DNA from: Iris pallida
Taxonomy: Eukaryota; Streptophyta; Magnoliopsida; Asparagales; Iridaceae
Assembly (NCBI GenBank): GCA_029216955.1
Contig: JANAVB010003400.1
Location: forward strand, 19,709,760-19,773,759
DNA length: 64,000 nucleotides
Direction of reading: 5' to 3'
The notes beneath the pieces were generated by a model that worked only from the letters and a program-made list of their open reading frames with translations, was not told the origin of the DNA and searched no databases. Both the position numbers and the translations under genes were made by a program. Below are positions 35,755 to 46,773 of this stretch, one piece after another (within the stretch, counting starts at the first letter, position 1; each line of letters starts with the position of its first letter).

Positions 35755-35768
35755 CTCAAAGCAAGATT
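35755..35768 (+). other. Primer-binding position complementary to the LTR
   Basis: CTCAAAGCAAGATT lies 2 nt after the LTR end, where the primer site should be. It is the exact reverse complement of AATCTTGCTTTGAG at 35421-35434 in the LTR, which is also conserved in the 3' LTR. It does not resemble the initiator tRNA-Met complement. This could mean self-priming or an unusual primer. Confidence 0.5.
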
Positions 35769-35774
35769 AGTACG

Positions 35775-36608
35775 ATGGAAAACATTAATGCTTCACTCCT
35801 CCAAACTGACTACTACAAGTTGAAAAAGTTTGATGGAGAGCATTATCAAGTCTGGAAGAAGAAGGTCTTTCTCACCCTTCAACTCCGAGACGTTGATCAC
35901 GTGCTCTTTGAAGAGGAACCTACTGTTCCAGATACTAGGTCTGTTGCTGATATAACTGCGGCTACTAAACTTCAGGCCAAATGGAGAAGGGAGAATAGCA
36001 TTTGTAGGCTTCTGATCCTAAATGCTATGGAGGATTTCCTAGCAGAATCCTACTCAAAGAAGGATAGTGCCAGAGAAATATGGGAGTCTGTGGAAAAGCT
36101 GTACGAGGAAGACAAAAACAGGAGCAAGATATTTTTCGTCGAAAAATATCACAAGTGGCTCTTTGAAGACGAGAAGGCGATGCTTCCTCAAGTGAAGGAG
36201 TTTCTGAAACTTCGTCAAAAACTAGACGATGAAAAGATGTCCCTCGTCGACAAGTTTGTCGTTGGAGGGATCGTCTCAAAACTTCCTGCTGGATGGAATA
36301 CGTTCTACGCAAGAATGCATTGAAAGAAACTCGAGATCAGTCTGGAAGATCTCTTGCAAGAAATCCACGTTGAGGACGAGATGCGTTCTCAACAGAAGAT
36401 GGACGCTTTGGTCGAGGCCAATCTGGTGCAGATGAGAAACTCCAAGGGGAAGCAGGCGACTTCTCACCACAAGAAAGACTTCACTAATCTGAAAGTAAAG
36501 GGACCGTCTTTCAAACAGAAGAAGCCCAAGTCCAATGTGACTTATTTTAACTGTGGCAAGAAGGGCCACTACAAGAGTGAATGTAGATCCAAGCCCAAGC
36601 AGTCATAG
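35775..36608 (+). pseudogene. gag: Copia gag, two in-frame stops
   Basis: The ATG opens MENINASLLQTDYYKLKKFD, a DUF4219/UBN2-type start (KKFDGEHYQVWKKKVFLTLQL), with the capsid signature AREIWESVEKLYEEDKNRSK and DKFVVGGIVSKLPAGWNTF. A TGA at 36321-36323 and a TAG at 36606-36608 interrupt the frame without shifting it. The zinc knuckle YFNCGKKGHYKSEC has Tyr where the first Cys is expected, so RNA binding would be impaired. The coat and nucleocapsid role is known for the family. Confidence 0.9.
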
Positions 36609-38189
36609 CAAGGTGAGCCTAATAAGGTTTCATTGATTACTGACGGTATTGCTATAATTGCTCAGGTCACTTCGGTGGGGGCTGACTCTGACTGGTGGGT
36701 AGACACTGGTGCCACCTGCCATGTCTGCTCAAGCAAGAAATGGTTCACCACATACCAGCAAACCTCTGAGAAGGTGATGGTGGCGAACCAGACACAAGCT
36801 GAAGTTCAAGGGACTGGGATGGTGGAGCTGAAGCTGACATCCAGGAAAACTCTGACGCTTCAAGGTGTGAAGCATGTTCCCGTGATTGCCAAGAACCTGA
36901 TCTCTGGATGCCTGCTCTGCAATGCAGGCCTGAGGATGGACATCAATGCTGGCCAGATGGTGATGTCCCTGAAAGGAATGTACTTCAGAAAAGCTTTCTA
37001 TATCGAAGGAATGTTTAAACTCCAGCTTGTAACCCAGTCAGAGAACAATAATACAATTTCTAATTCTGCTTATACTCTTGAGTTGTGGCATAATAGACTA
37101 GGACATGTCCATTGTAAAAGGATAAACAAAATGTCTAGTCTAGGACTTATCTCAAAATGTGGGAGAAAGGTGGAGAAATTTGAAGTGTGTGCTCCGACTA
37201 AGATCACAAGAAAACCCTTTCATCGGGTCAATCGAAGCACAGATCTTCTGGAGTTGGTGCACTCCGATATCTATGACTTCAAAAAATTCTCCACGAAGGC
37301 CGGGATGCAGTATTTCATAACCTTCATCGATGACTTCTCAAAGTACACGTTTGTCTACTTGATAAAAATAAAAGACGAAGCATTCGTGAAGTTCAAGGAG
37401 TATAGGGCTGAAGCTGAAAGGCAAACTGGACAACAACTCAAGAGGTTGAGGAGTGATCGAGGCAGAGAATATCGATCTCATGATTTCACATCGTTCTGCA
37501 AAGAACATGGAATCATCAACGAGACTACTGCTCCGTATTCTTCTCAGTCCAACGGAGTAGCAGAAAGGAAGAACAGAACGTTGAAAGAGATGACAAACTC
37601 AATGTTGTTAACTGCGGGTCTTCCAAAGTACTTTTGGGGAGAAGTTGCATTGACGACCACATTCATTCTAAACAGAGTACCATATGCCACTTCTGATATT
37701 ACTTCTCATGAACTCTGGTTCAAAGTCAGACCTAACTTGAATATCATTCGAGTGTGGGGGTGTTTGGCATACGTAAAACTTCCGGATCTGAAGATTCAGA
37801 AACTCGGAACAAGGACTACGAAGACGATCTTCTTGGGGTATGCCGAGAAGAGTGACGCTCGAAGATTCCTTGACTTGGAGTCTAACCATGTCATCGAATC
37901 TCGTAACGCGGAGTACTTTGAAAACAAGTTTGCAAGGCACAAAAATATTATTCTCGCAGATATTTCGGAGAATAATGATGGTGCAAAGGAAGCTGAGGTT
38001 TCCAACGATGTCGTAGTCCAAGAAAAAATTATTGTTGATGAAACAACGTTTGAACCAGAACTCAAAGAGCCGTCAGCCAAGCGAGTGAGGAGACCAAAGG
38101 ACTTCGGAGATGACTTTGTCACCTATCATGTAGAAGCAGATCCGCTTACCTATGATGAGGCGATGAAGACCAGAGATGCTATCTTCTAA
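36609..38189 (+). pseudogene. pol: Copia protease and integrase
   Basis: Same frame as gag, open for over 500 codons. Protease shows WWVDTGATCHVC with the catalytic DTG. GAG-pre-integrase follows (LWHNRLGHVHCKRI), but the first Cys of the C-x2-C pair appears as Phe (KFEVCAPTK). The integrase core has HSDIYDF, RSDRGREY and VAERKNRTL, so D, D and E are all present, then the copia C-terminal signature (ELWFKVRPNLNIIRVWGC, TIFLGYAEKS). It ends at a TAA (38187-38189) in a position where the family usually has Trp (FWK), two G-to-A changes from TGG. Confidence 0.92.
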
Positions 38190-39677
38190 AAGAAGGCAGT
38201 GAATGACGAGTATGACTCTATCACCTCCAATAACACATGGGTGTTAGTAGATCTACCTGAAGGAGCAAAACCCATCGGATGTAAATGGATCTTCAAGAAG
38301 AAGATGAAGGCAGATGGAACTATTGACAAGTTTAAGGCCAGGCTGGTAGCCAAGAGATTTTCTCAGAAACAGGGGATAGACTACTTTGACACATACGCTC
38401 CAGTAGCGCGGATGACCACCATCATAATATTAATTGCTCTAGCAGCAATACATAAGTTGGTAATACATCAGATGGATGTAAAGACAGTATTTCTGAATGG
38501 CGAGCTAATCGAAGAGATATACATGCAACAACCAGATGGATTTATCGTCAAAGGTCTTGAAGATAAAGTCTGCAAGTTGGTGAAATTATTATACAGTTTG
38601 AAGCAAGCTCCCAAGATGTGGCATGAGAAGTTTGACAAAGTTATTAGATCAAACGGCTACAGAGTTAGCGAGACGGACAAGTGTGTTTACACAAAGTTTG
38701 CTGATGGAAGAGGAGTCAACGTTTGTCTGTACGTGGATGACATGCTAATCCTAGGAACGGATATATACAATGTCACGGAGACAAAGAAGTTCCTCTCAAC
38801 CAAGTTCAGTATGAAGGACTTAGGGGATGCAGATATCATCTTGGACATAAAGATCATCCGAAAAGACACTGGAGTGGCGCTGTCACAATCTCATTACGTT
38901 GAGAAGATGCTCACATGCTAAGGGTATCAGGATCTTCCAGGGATCGATACGCCATACAGGTGTGATTAGAAGCTGAAGCCAAATTCGAGGGAAAGCCTTA
39001 GGCAGCTGGAGTATTCTAGCGTTATCGAGAGTTTGATGTACGAAACTACTGCCACAAGTCTTGACATAACTTTCGTCGTAGGAATGCTGAGTCGGTTCAC
39101 AAACAACCCAGACATTGAGAACTGGAAAGCTGTAAAGCGGGTGATGAGATATCTCAAGAAGACTCAGACATATGCACTGCACTACAATGGGTATCCGACG
39201 GTAGTGGAAGGCTTCAGTGATGCTAGTTGGTGTTCAGAGGTGGAGAGCGAGAGATCCACAGGTGGATACATCTTTTCCTTGGATGGAGCTGCTATATCGT
39301 GGAAGTCGAAGAAGCAGACTATACTCTCTCGTTCCTCCATGGAATCTGAGTTCTATACACTAGAAGCTGTAGCAGATGAAGCAGAATGGCTTCGGAAGCT
39401 CATGTATAATCTTCCAGTGGTTGGAGCTCAGATACCGGCGGTACCGATATACTGTGACAACCAGGCGACTACAGCAGTAGCATCAAATGACCTCTTCAAC
39501 GGAAAGAAGAGAACTGTGCGGCTGAAGCACAGAGCAATAAAAGATCTCATTAAAAGGGGAACTATTGCTGCAATTGATGTTTGGAGTCAGGAGAACTTGG
39601 CGAATCCGTTCACAAAGGGCCTCAAGCGCCAGCTGGTTGATGCCACAGCAAGAAAAATGGGCTTGAAGGCATTCTGA
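38190..39677 (+). pseudogene. pol: Copia reverse transcriptase and RNase H
   Basis: Continues in the same frame after the TAA. Reverse transcriptase blocks are GCKWIFKKKMKADGTIDKFK, ARLVAKRFSQKQGIDYFDTY, QMDVKTVFLNGELIEEIYMQ, YSLKQAPKMWHEKF and the active site YVDDMLILGTD. In-frame stops lie at 38919-38921 (TAA) and 38967-38969 (TAG). RNase H reads FSDASWCSEVESERSTGGYI, SRSSMESEFYTLEAVADEAE, IYCDNQATTAVASN and the end KGLKRQLVDATARKMGLKAF, then TGA. Catalytic residues of both domains are preserved. Confidence 0.93.
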
Positions 39678-40750
39678 TATTGTATCTGTGTAATCCTACC
39701 ATAAAATTTTATGCTATTAGTTCAAAGAAAAATCTACTAGGCATCTAGCTTTTGGTTCAAGGGAGGACCACTGATTGGGAAAATATTAGGTAACAGTGGG
39801 TACATAGTCCTGAGGGACATGGAAGGAATACGAACCTATAACCACTATTGTCTACTATAGTTCTCTGCGGAGAACATGTCCTGTGGAGAGTATAGCTTAA
39901 ACGCCTTAATGAGTTCTCTGACAGAGTAAATGTCTGTTGTGCTTTAAAGGAAGCACGGTAGCGCAGCACTACAAAGGAGCTCATGGACTCCATGCTACAG
40001 TAGGGTGACACCACAATGAGGTTCCCTGGTAGGGGTAATGCCTCGGCTTAGCAAGCCATGTCACTGCGGCGTAGCACCGCTTATAGGCAGGTAGCCTAAT
40101 GTTATATATTATAAATAAAGAGTGGTCGACATCACTACAAAGAGGCCAGTGTCCTCATGTTACAGTGGCATAACACCATGAAGAGGTACCAGGTAGGGTA
40201 AAGCCTCGGCTTCGCAAGCCATGTCATAGCGACGTAACACTGCATGGAAGCGCAAGGCTTCATGCTGGGTAGTTTGGCACTACAAAGAGGCTTGTGACCT
40301 CATGCTACAGTAGTATGACTCTACGATGAGGTACCCAGTTAGGGATAAAGCCTCGGCTTTAAGCCATGTCATAGCGGCGTAGCATCGCACGGAAGTGCAA
40401 GGCTTCATGCCAAGGACTCTTTAAAAGAACTCACCTAGAGTGTATGGATAGAGATACAGGCCGTCTCTTGAGGGTAAACTTGTAGACGCCTAAAATACAT
40501 ACACCGAAACCAGGCTGGCACATGGCCTTTAATGTGCACCCAGAAGCACATATAACTACACTTTGTGAGTGGAAAGAATTATAATTATGGTGCAGAATTC
40601 AAGGCATAGTACATTCTTGTATCGCATTGTTATTTAACCCATGCAGGAAGATTCAAGTCGTCAGCGACATCTATCATAATGCAAAATGGACAGTTACTGT
40701 GGTGAACGCTCAACCCTGGACACATATATATGATGAGATATGTGGGGGAT
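39678..40750 (+). repeat. Copia 3' untranslated region with tandem repeats
   Basis: From about 39965 to 40420 three imperfect units of roughly 150 bp follow each other. Each contains CATGCTACAGTAG...GATGAGGTACCCnGTTAGGG, AAGCCTCGGCTTnGCAAGCC, ATGTCATAGCGGCGTAGCAC and GCAAGGCTTCATGC. The unit is not present in the LTRs. The region ends in the polypurine tract GTGGGGGAT. Confidence 0.8.
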
Positions 40751-41627
40751 TGTTGGTGCTCTTGCTCCTTGACACGAAGAGAGCTTGCTCTCAACATGCT
40801 TTGTAAAGTTTAGTCCCACATTGGAAAAGCACCATGAGTTATCTCAACATATATGAGTATGTGTTGTTGGGATATGCACATGGGGTGGTGACCCTAAGGA
40901 GGGAACCATGTGGGTGATTTTACTAAGAGGAAAATGATTAATTTCAACAAGGACGTAAGTTAATTTTTGTTGTGCGGGCTCGAACTCGACACGGACTCCA
41001 GGTTGTCTCGTGCATGCACGGGAGTGTTCGGGGGGAAGGCGTGGGCTAGCACTCGACTATGTTGATTGTGGGATGATGTAAAACATCAAACTCTATTTTA
41101 GAGTATTGGTGTTTTAGTCCCACATCGGATATGAGAGATGGTGAGGCCTCACTCCACTCTATAAATAGAGCCCTCTTGCCTCCTTTCTAAGATGCACCAA
41201 AGAAGAGAGTTAAGGGAGTCCGTAAAGTTCAGGAAGCCCATTCAAGTCACAAATATTGACTGACGAGCGTTCCAGAAGTTCTCTTGAACTTGCTGGTTCC
41301 TGGAAGCGGATCGTATAGAGGCGAATCTTGCTTTGAGCAACGGTGTTTTTACACCCCAGCAGATTTAATCCTCCTCCTCTTCTTCTTCTTCTTCTTCTTC
41401 TGTTTCTCTGTAACTCGTTCTTCAGGTTTTAAGGTACCTACTGAGTAGGGAGGCCTAACTTTGTTCTTGAGATCTATCTAATTTGTGGCGCCTACTGTGT
41501 AGGCTTGCTAAACTCCTCATTTGTGGTTCCTACTGTGTAGGCTTGCTAAACTCCTCATTTGTGGCACCCACTGTGTAGGCTTGCTGAATTCCTGTTTTCC
41601 ATCTATATCCACGCCTTGGGACTAACA
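40751..41627 (+). repeat. 3' LTR of copia element
   Basis: 877 bp, nearly identical to the 5' LTR. It has three instead of four 38-bp repeat units and a longer CTT microsatellite (about 41380-41400), which together account for most of the 30-bp length difference. Confidence 0.95.
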
Positions 41628-44229
41628 AATTAGATATGCTATCGACTGACGACTGCACTAATATGATAGAGGAAGTTCCCTTAACAGAGCTGAATTTAGA
41701 AGGATTCATCTACTTGGTCCAACAAGCTAATAAGAGCTTCATTGCTATTGTGATTGTTGGATTTTAATACAAAATGTATGCTTAGAAAGCAGTTAAAAGA
41801 AATTATTTAACTTTTGACGCGTTATTCTGATACTTTGCTTACCATCTTCAACATGTTTTGTGACCACCTTGCAAAGAGCCTAGAAAGAACCAAAAGGGAT
41901 CAAACTCGAGAGTAAAGCATAAGAGAAAAACGACTAAAATGTATTCTAGAATCAGCTTACCTACGTATTCTCCTTGGCCAGTCTGTAAACAAGTAGGTGA
42001 CACAAATAAAAGCAATCCACCAGCAACATCAGAGAAAATAACATCAAACATCCAACTACTATACGATATTTTGTAGGATGCCTAGCATCTTCGACAAATG
42101 GAAATAACATTTGTACGTTTCTTTGCCTTATTTACTAAATTGCTGCCACTTCTACACAAAAATTCTACAACATGGTAAAGAAGATAAACCATCAAGGGAT
42201 TCTTTTTTCCAGTCTAGTTAGTCCCCAGAGTAAAGTATCAATATCTTCATTCAGGAATTTGTTTAACCATAACATTGTGCACCAAAGCAAACCATGATAC
42301 CTACGACACATATCGCATACGAATCTGGATCAAGCAGAGAGAAATGTTTGCCATATGGGAATAGTTACATTGCAACTCGAGAAGTTGGAACTACATGTGC
42401 AGCATTGAATATCAACACTTTCGTTCTTCCATAAGAAACTAGATTCAAGTTCCTAAATAATCGCAGCACAATTTTCTTCCAACCTTCCATCTCCCAGAGT
42501 AATTATATGCCCTTCGTGACAGTATATGATACATATTAAATATCTTTTTCATCGTATACGACCCATACTTTATACACGCTCTACCTGATATCATTGTGAC
42601 AACTTGTTTTAAACTAGGTTATATTTCTGTCTTTATGGAGAACATAAAGACAAAAATATTGCAATCTCAGACCAAAAGTCATTAACACAGATATTTAACG
42701 GAGCTAATTCTTGTTCAAAAGAGTTTGTGGTAGCAGAAAATTAATACCATATTAACAAAAAAAAGTAAATTCAATGTATAATGTTATAATGAGAGAGATG
42801 AGATACTTCCAGGAGGATCCAACCTTTAACCTTCCCCTTGCCAACTTTTTAAAATGTTACTGAGTTCAAATTGGTCTGAATATTTTATATATTGGTCTCT
42901 CCAGAACTTTTACCAAAAGGATATATTTTACCCATGCACAAGTAATTGACAAAGTTACAAATACTATATTGTTTTTTAATCAAATTTATCTGCCTAGCAA
43001 TCAATGGCGGTCCGCAGAACTAGCATGTAAAATTATAAGAGGTTTAATTTTAAGTATAGCTTGAACGATACGATAAAGTATTAAATTTATTATAATTTAT
43101 TTATCACTTAGTTGTTACATACTTCAAATTCAAACAAGAGAATAAAATATATTTTAAAAGATCAAACTTTAAAAAAAAATTGGATTGATCTACATTCTGA
43201 TTGTGTCCTTGTATGGCTATGTCTATGCTAGCAATATTCTACCCTGTAAAGCTATACCTCTCAAGGGTAGAAAAGCCACATCGGCTACTTATTACTATGT
43301 ATAATTTGTTAAAGTAAGTATATATAAATATATAATTACACGTAACCTTCAATTGGTTGTGTATAATTTTATGTACTACTAACTCATGCTCAAAAGCTTA
43401 TAACTATCTCAACCACAAAGATATCACATTATCTTTCTTAGTCGATTTTATTATGATGAAAAGACTCGGATGATAATGATCTTTTTAAGTAATATGGTCT
43501 GTAATGTTTTAACATTTTGTAAAGTGCAATTTGAATTCAAATTGGTCTTCATTTTTGTGGAAATGACTAAAAATTATTTGAATTAGACACTGTAGATGAG
43601 CTAAAAATGTGTTGAGGGGCTCGTTTTGAAAAAAAAAGAAAGAAAAAGAATATCACTTGGTTCTTCTTAAAGATGAATTTAATAGAGGAGAATCTCTCCT
43701 CACTTTGTCTACAGTAAATTGAGTGTGACAGCGACAGAGCAAACAAATTAGACAAAATATGAAGAATAAACAAAGCTCATATCTATGCGTCTTTGTTATA
43801 CAAAGAAGGCATGGTGAGGAGAGGTTGGTAGTTTTCCATGTGTGAGTTTGTTTTCCCCATGGGAAAAAGTTGGTAGCTTTGTCATTAATTTTCCCTAAAA
43901 GTAGATCAAATATTTGTATCTCTATGAGGATTGTAGTCTTCAACGACAAGCTATAAAATTGTTTCCATGTGTGAGTTATATTTCTTCCTCAAACTTATTC
44001 CTAAAATTTGCCTTAAAATTAGACTTGTCACTTGTCCTAAAATCATTTTGTGAGGAGAGGAGAAGAGAAGGAGGAAGAGGAGGAGGAAAGAGAGAGAGAT
44101 TTACCTTCACCAGAGGAGAGATAGACGCACTCGACGGAGATCTGCGGCTTCATCCAGAGGAGAGAGATGGGTGCGGGTTTTTCATTGGGGTGAAAAAGAA
44201 GGAAATGAAAATTTGTTCCCCCCAAACCT
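41628..44229. other. Non-coding right part of the CACTA element
   Basis: AT-rich with no recognisable gene. A short plus-strand frame starting at 41637 (MLSTDDCTNMIEEVPLTELN ...) looks protein-like for about 43 codons, directly beside the copia insertion site, but is not identified. A minus-strand Ser-rich frame at 44043-44264 overlaps a GAGGAG-rich stretch and is probably not coding. Confidence 0.5.
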
Positions 44230-44486
44230 ATTCCTAACACTTCCCTGTCACGTGAAATACACAAGTTATATATTTTTTCTATTAAATTTTTTTTAAATTT
44301 ACCATTGGTTTTAAAGTGTTACAAAATAAAAAAGAAGTGTTATTTATATTAAATATTATTTTTTTTCTATTTATCCTAATGGTTTATTATGTTCCTAACG
44401 GTTTTTTACCATTGTAATTTGTAACAGTAAAAAATTGTTAGTAAATGAAAAAAATGGTGTTGGAAAATTTCCCTTTTGGTGTAGTG
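44230..44486. repeat. CACTA right terminus and subterminal repeats
   Basis: Several inverted and direct variants of the same motif (GTTCCTAACGGTTTTTTACC, GTAACAGTAAAAAATTG) followed by the terminal inverted repeat ending GGTGTAGTG. Confidence 0.8.
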
Positions 44487-44489
44487 TAG

Positions 44490-44770
44490 CAGATCATGAG
44501 GTCGCTGATCGATCAAGATTGCTGGAAACTGTCATCAACTCCTCGCTGCTTCATGTATAATTTTTGAACCCTGGTTTCTGCCATTAGAGGGTTAGATCAC
44601 GAGATTAAACCTGTTCATGCTTCATCAATCGATATGCACACCAATTCGTCATCATGGAATTTTCTCTGTTAAAGGGTTGTCATTGATACATGTGTAGATG
44701 ACTTGGCTGCACGGCCATGGTTATGTCGCATAGATCAATATGCGATCCCAGAAATACTGTTTGCAAAAAC
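44490..44770 (+). repeat. LTR-like sequence, right part
   Basis: Continues 29687-30762 after removal of the CACTA element and its TAG duplication. The right limit is approximate, set where similarity to the Tat-type LTR begins. Confidence 0.35.
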
Positions 44771-44779
44771 AAAAGTTTA

Positions 44780-45325
44780 AATACAAACTAAGAAAAGAAG
44801 AAATGTATAACTGACTTCTGGGGAAGTACAACTATAGGAATCTGATCAGAAGACGATCATTTTATCCCTTGGACTATGCGATGTCGGAGGAGAAAAGCTC
44901 TTGAACGTGCTGCAGCAACTTCTCAAGCGATTATGATCATTAGTGATGACTTGAAGAGTAATTTTGAACTATATTTATAGAGTTTTGGAAATAACTGTCA
45001 AGTGGTTACACTGATTGGCGTGCAGTCAAAACAGGGCTGATGTGTAAGCCCCCCTGGATTTTTGGGTTCTTTTAAAAAAACTCAAATGAATTATTTTCCA
45101 TAAATAATTTTATTATATTTAGTTTGACATTAAATGTACTTTTCTGTGGCTTTAATTTTTGGAGCGTCAGGGATGACAATCTCTCGGAACGTCCTTCATG
45201 AGTTTTGACCTAGACAAGTTTATCTTCATTTTGATATATCATGTCCCACTCAAACTTGTTCCCTTGCATTCTATTTATATCGCACAACTTTATGGCCAAT
45301 TTAGGCAATTTGACCATCTACCAAA
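44780..45325 (-). repeat. Diverged LTR of the outer Tat-type element (3' LTR)
   Basis: Resembles 46774-47645 in order: CCTTGGACTATnnGAnG, AGCTCTTGAA, then TATTTATAG (a minus-strand TATA box), ending near CATCTAC. The 19-bp AATACTTTGAATAAGAAGC just beyond it (45326-45344) is identical to the sequence at 47681-47699 beyond the inner element's LTR. Limits are approximate. Confidence 0.4.
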
Positions 45326-45429
45326 AATACTTTGAATAAGAAGCGTTATTGCGCAATTAGCGCGCCCATAATCTTAACAGACCTATATTTCGTGCGCGAT
45401 TCACACGACTGTTATGCGTGAGCTTAGGC

Positions 45430-45438
45430 TATAAATAG
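45430..45438 (+). promoter_or_regulatory. TATA box of the outer antisense gene
   Basis: TATAAATAG, 129 bp before the ATG at 45567 and followed by a (GA)n leader. The inner antisense gene has the same box in the same place relative to its LTR. Confidence 0.55.
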
Positions 45439-45443
45439 CCCAC

Positions 45444-45449
<6 letters not shown>

Positions 45450-45480
<31 letters not shown>
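45450..45480. repeat. (GA)n microsatellite in the leader of the antisense gene
   Basis: Uninterrupted GA run between TATA box and start codon. Confidence 0.95.
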
Positions 45481-45486
<6 letters not shown>

Positions 45487-45566
45487 ACTTAGAAATTTTC
45501 TTTCTCAAACTCTCTTCGTCTTCTTCTTCTCATTCCGAATTCACGAAGCTTTCCTTACTGTCGGCT

Positions 45567-46325
45567 ATGGCACCCAAGAGATCTGTAGTGGAGAAAGAGA
45601 AGAAGGTGGCCGAAACCACGTCGTATGTGCCATCGTTGAGGGTGCCTTAACACGTGTCACCATCCGTGAGAGGAGAAGAAGCCAACCCCGCTCTCGAAGG
45701 TGAGAAACTGGTCGGGAAAGACGAACAGTACAACTGGCACGATTCGAGAGTTAGCGCCATCCGATGGTTGGCGCGAACTAATGCCGGTGTCAATCGTCTC
45801 TTTCAGAGTGATGGTTGGTGCCGCGCTATTCAAAATCTTTGCCACCTCTTTCAGAGTGTTGGTGAACAAGCAAAATGCGCGCGTCCTTTGTTTACTCAAA
45901 GTGTGCTGCATGAAACACAATTTTGTCAATTCGTGCACAGAAATTGTCGTACGAATTTAGAATTGTCACGTTATGCCGCACGAATTAGAACTATCATGCC
46001 TTAGCTTGTAAGGATAATTTTTCATGCTTTTAACTCTTTATTTTGCCTTCCTACAACGTCAATGGTGATCCCGAAAATCGAGATCGCCGTCAAAGAGGAA
46101 GTGTTGTCTCCTTTTGTCAAGGAAGAGCTGGTGACTATTAAGGAGGAAATAATTTCTAAAGTCGATGTTCCCGTAAAGAAAGAGCCGACCGCAGAAGGCA
46201 GTGGCACTGGGAGCTCCAATCACCCAGCTCCTATAGATGAACTTAATCAGTTGGGACCTTCATATGCACGATGGTTGAGGGAGTGGTACCTGCCCCAGCA
46301 TGACCATCCTTGGGCAAATGAATAA
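45567..46325 (+). pseudogene. Antisense gene of the outer Tat-type element, degenerate
   Basis: The ATG opens MAPKRSVVEKEKKVAETTSY and closes after 27 codons. This resembles the start of the inner antisense gene (MAPKASKSTGAATKGKG), and both have a TATA box and a pyrimidine-rich leader. After a stretch without a good frame, 46062-46325 encodes a Lys/Glu-rich segment (IEIAVKEEVLSPFVKEELV then TIKEEIISKVDVPVKKEP) followed by GPSYARWLREWYLPQ and TAA. Four matches to the sumoylation consensus (V/I-K-x-E) occur in 30 residues. No mobile-domain core is recognisable here. Function unknown. Confidence 0.45.
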
Positions 46326-46773
46326 AACATCTTTCTTGTCTTCAATGTTTCCTGCTTTGATGTTGCTTTTTATATGTTCTAAGATGTAGTTTGCTTTCCT
46401 TTCTTTGCAAGTGTAGTCCTTTACGCCTTTTTATGGAGAAAGAAATAAAGAACCTTTTTGTTTGCTCATTTGTTATGATGTTATATTTTTGAAACAACAT
46501 TTATCAGTGACGAGTCATTGATGCAGATAGTAGAATACAGAGGTAATGTGGACGTGAATTCGTATATCTTTTGATTATTCTTAAACCAACTGGGGCTCAA
46601 GAATAGGATATCTTTAAAACAACTGGGTTTCAAAAGATGATATTTGTGATGATATGTTGTGCTGGATATTATGGGTTAATCTTTTGAGGATGTACCATAA
46701 GATCTAGTTAGACTCCACTGGAGATTTTTAAGGGCTTATTATCTGTGAGGTTTATTCACGAAAGAGTGAATAA
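46326..46773. other. Region between outer antisense gene and inner LTR
   Basis: No gene. It includes ACAGAGGTAATGTGGACGTG at about 46539, the same phrase that is tandemly repeated at 52800-53010 downstream of the inner antisense gene. It therefore looks like the corresponding 3' region of the outer element. Confidence 0.5.

Larger units (their letters stand above)
34846..41627 (+). mobile_element. Ty1/copia LTR retrotransposon (Tork/TAR-like), complete
   Basis: LTRs at 34846-35752 and 40751-41627 start TGTTGGTGCTC and end GGGACTAACA. The target duplication AATTA is perfect (34841-34845, 41628-41632). The interior holds one gag-pol frame from 35775 to 39677 interrupted only by five in-frame stops and no frameshift, so the insertion is fairly recent. 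A polypurine tract GTGGGGGAT abuts the 3' LTR. No tRNA-type primer site follows the 5' LTR. Instead the position is occupied by a sequence complementary to the LTR itself. The lineage call is by general resemblance of the gag-pre-integrase region. Confidence 0.93.
30763..44486 (-). mobile_element. CACTA (En/Spm) transposon carrying captured gene fragments, with nested insertions
   Basis: The termini are perfect inverted repeats CACTACACCAAAA / TTTTGGTGTAGTG flanked by the 3-bp duplication TAG (30760-30762, 44487-44489), the hallmark of the superfamily. Both subterminal regions are packed with CCTAACGGTAAAAAA-like motifs. No intact TNP1 or TNP2 transposase is present. A possible relic of the smaller protein lies at 31435-31600 and a TOPLESS exon at 33250-33455, both on the minus strand. 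Without the MITE at 34210-34691, the copia element at 34846-41627 and their duplications, the transposon would be about 6.4 kb. It is therefore non-autonomous. Confidence 0.88.

Noticed and set aside
43914..44264. Frames near the right end of the CACTA element as a first exon
   Set aside because: Ser/Gly-rich translation of a GAGGAG-rich stretch on both strands, no domain or splice partner.
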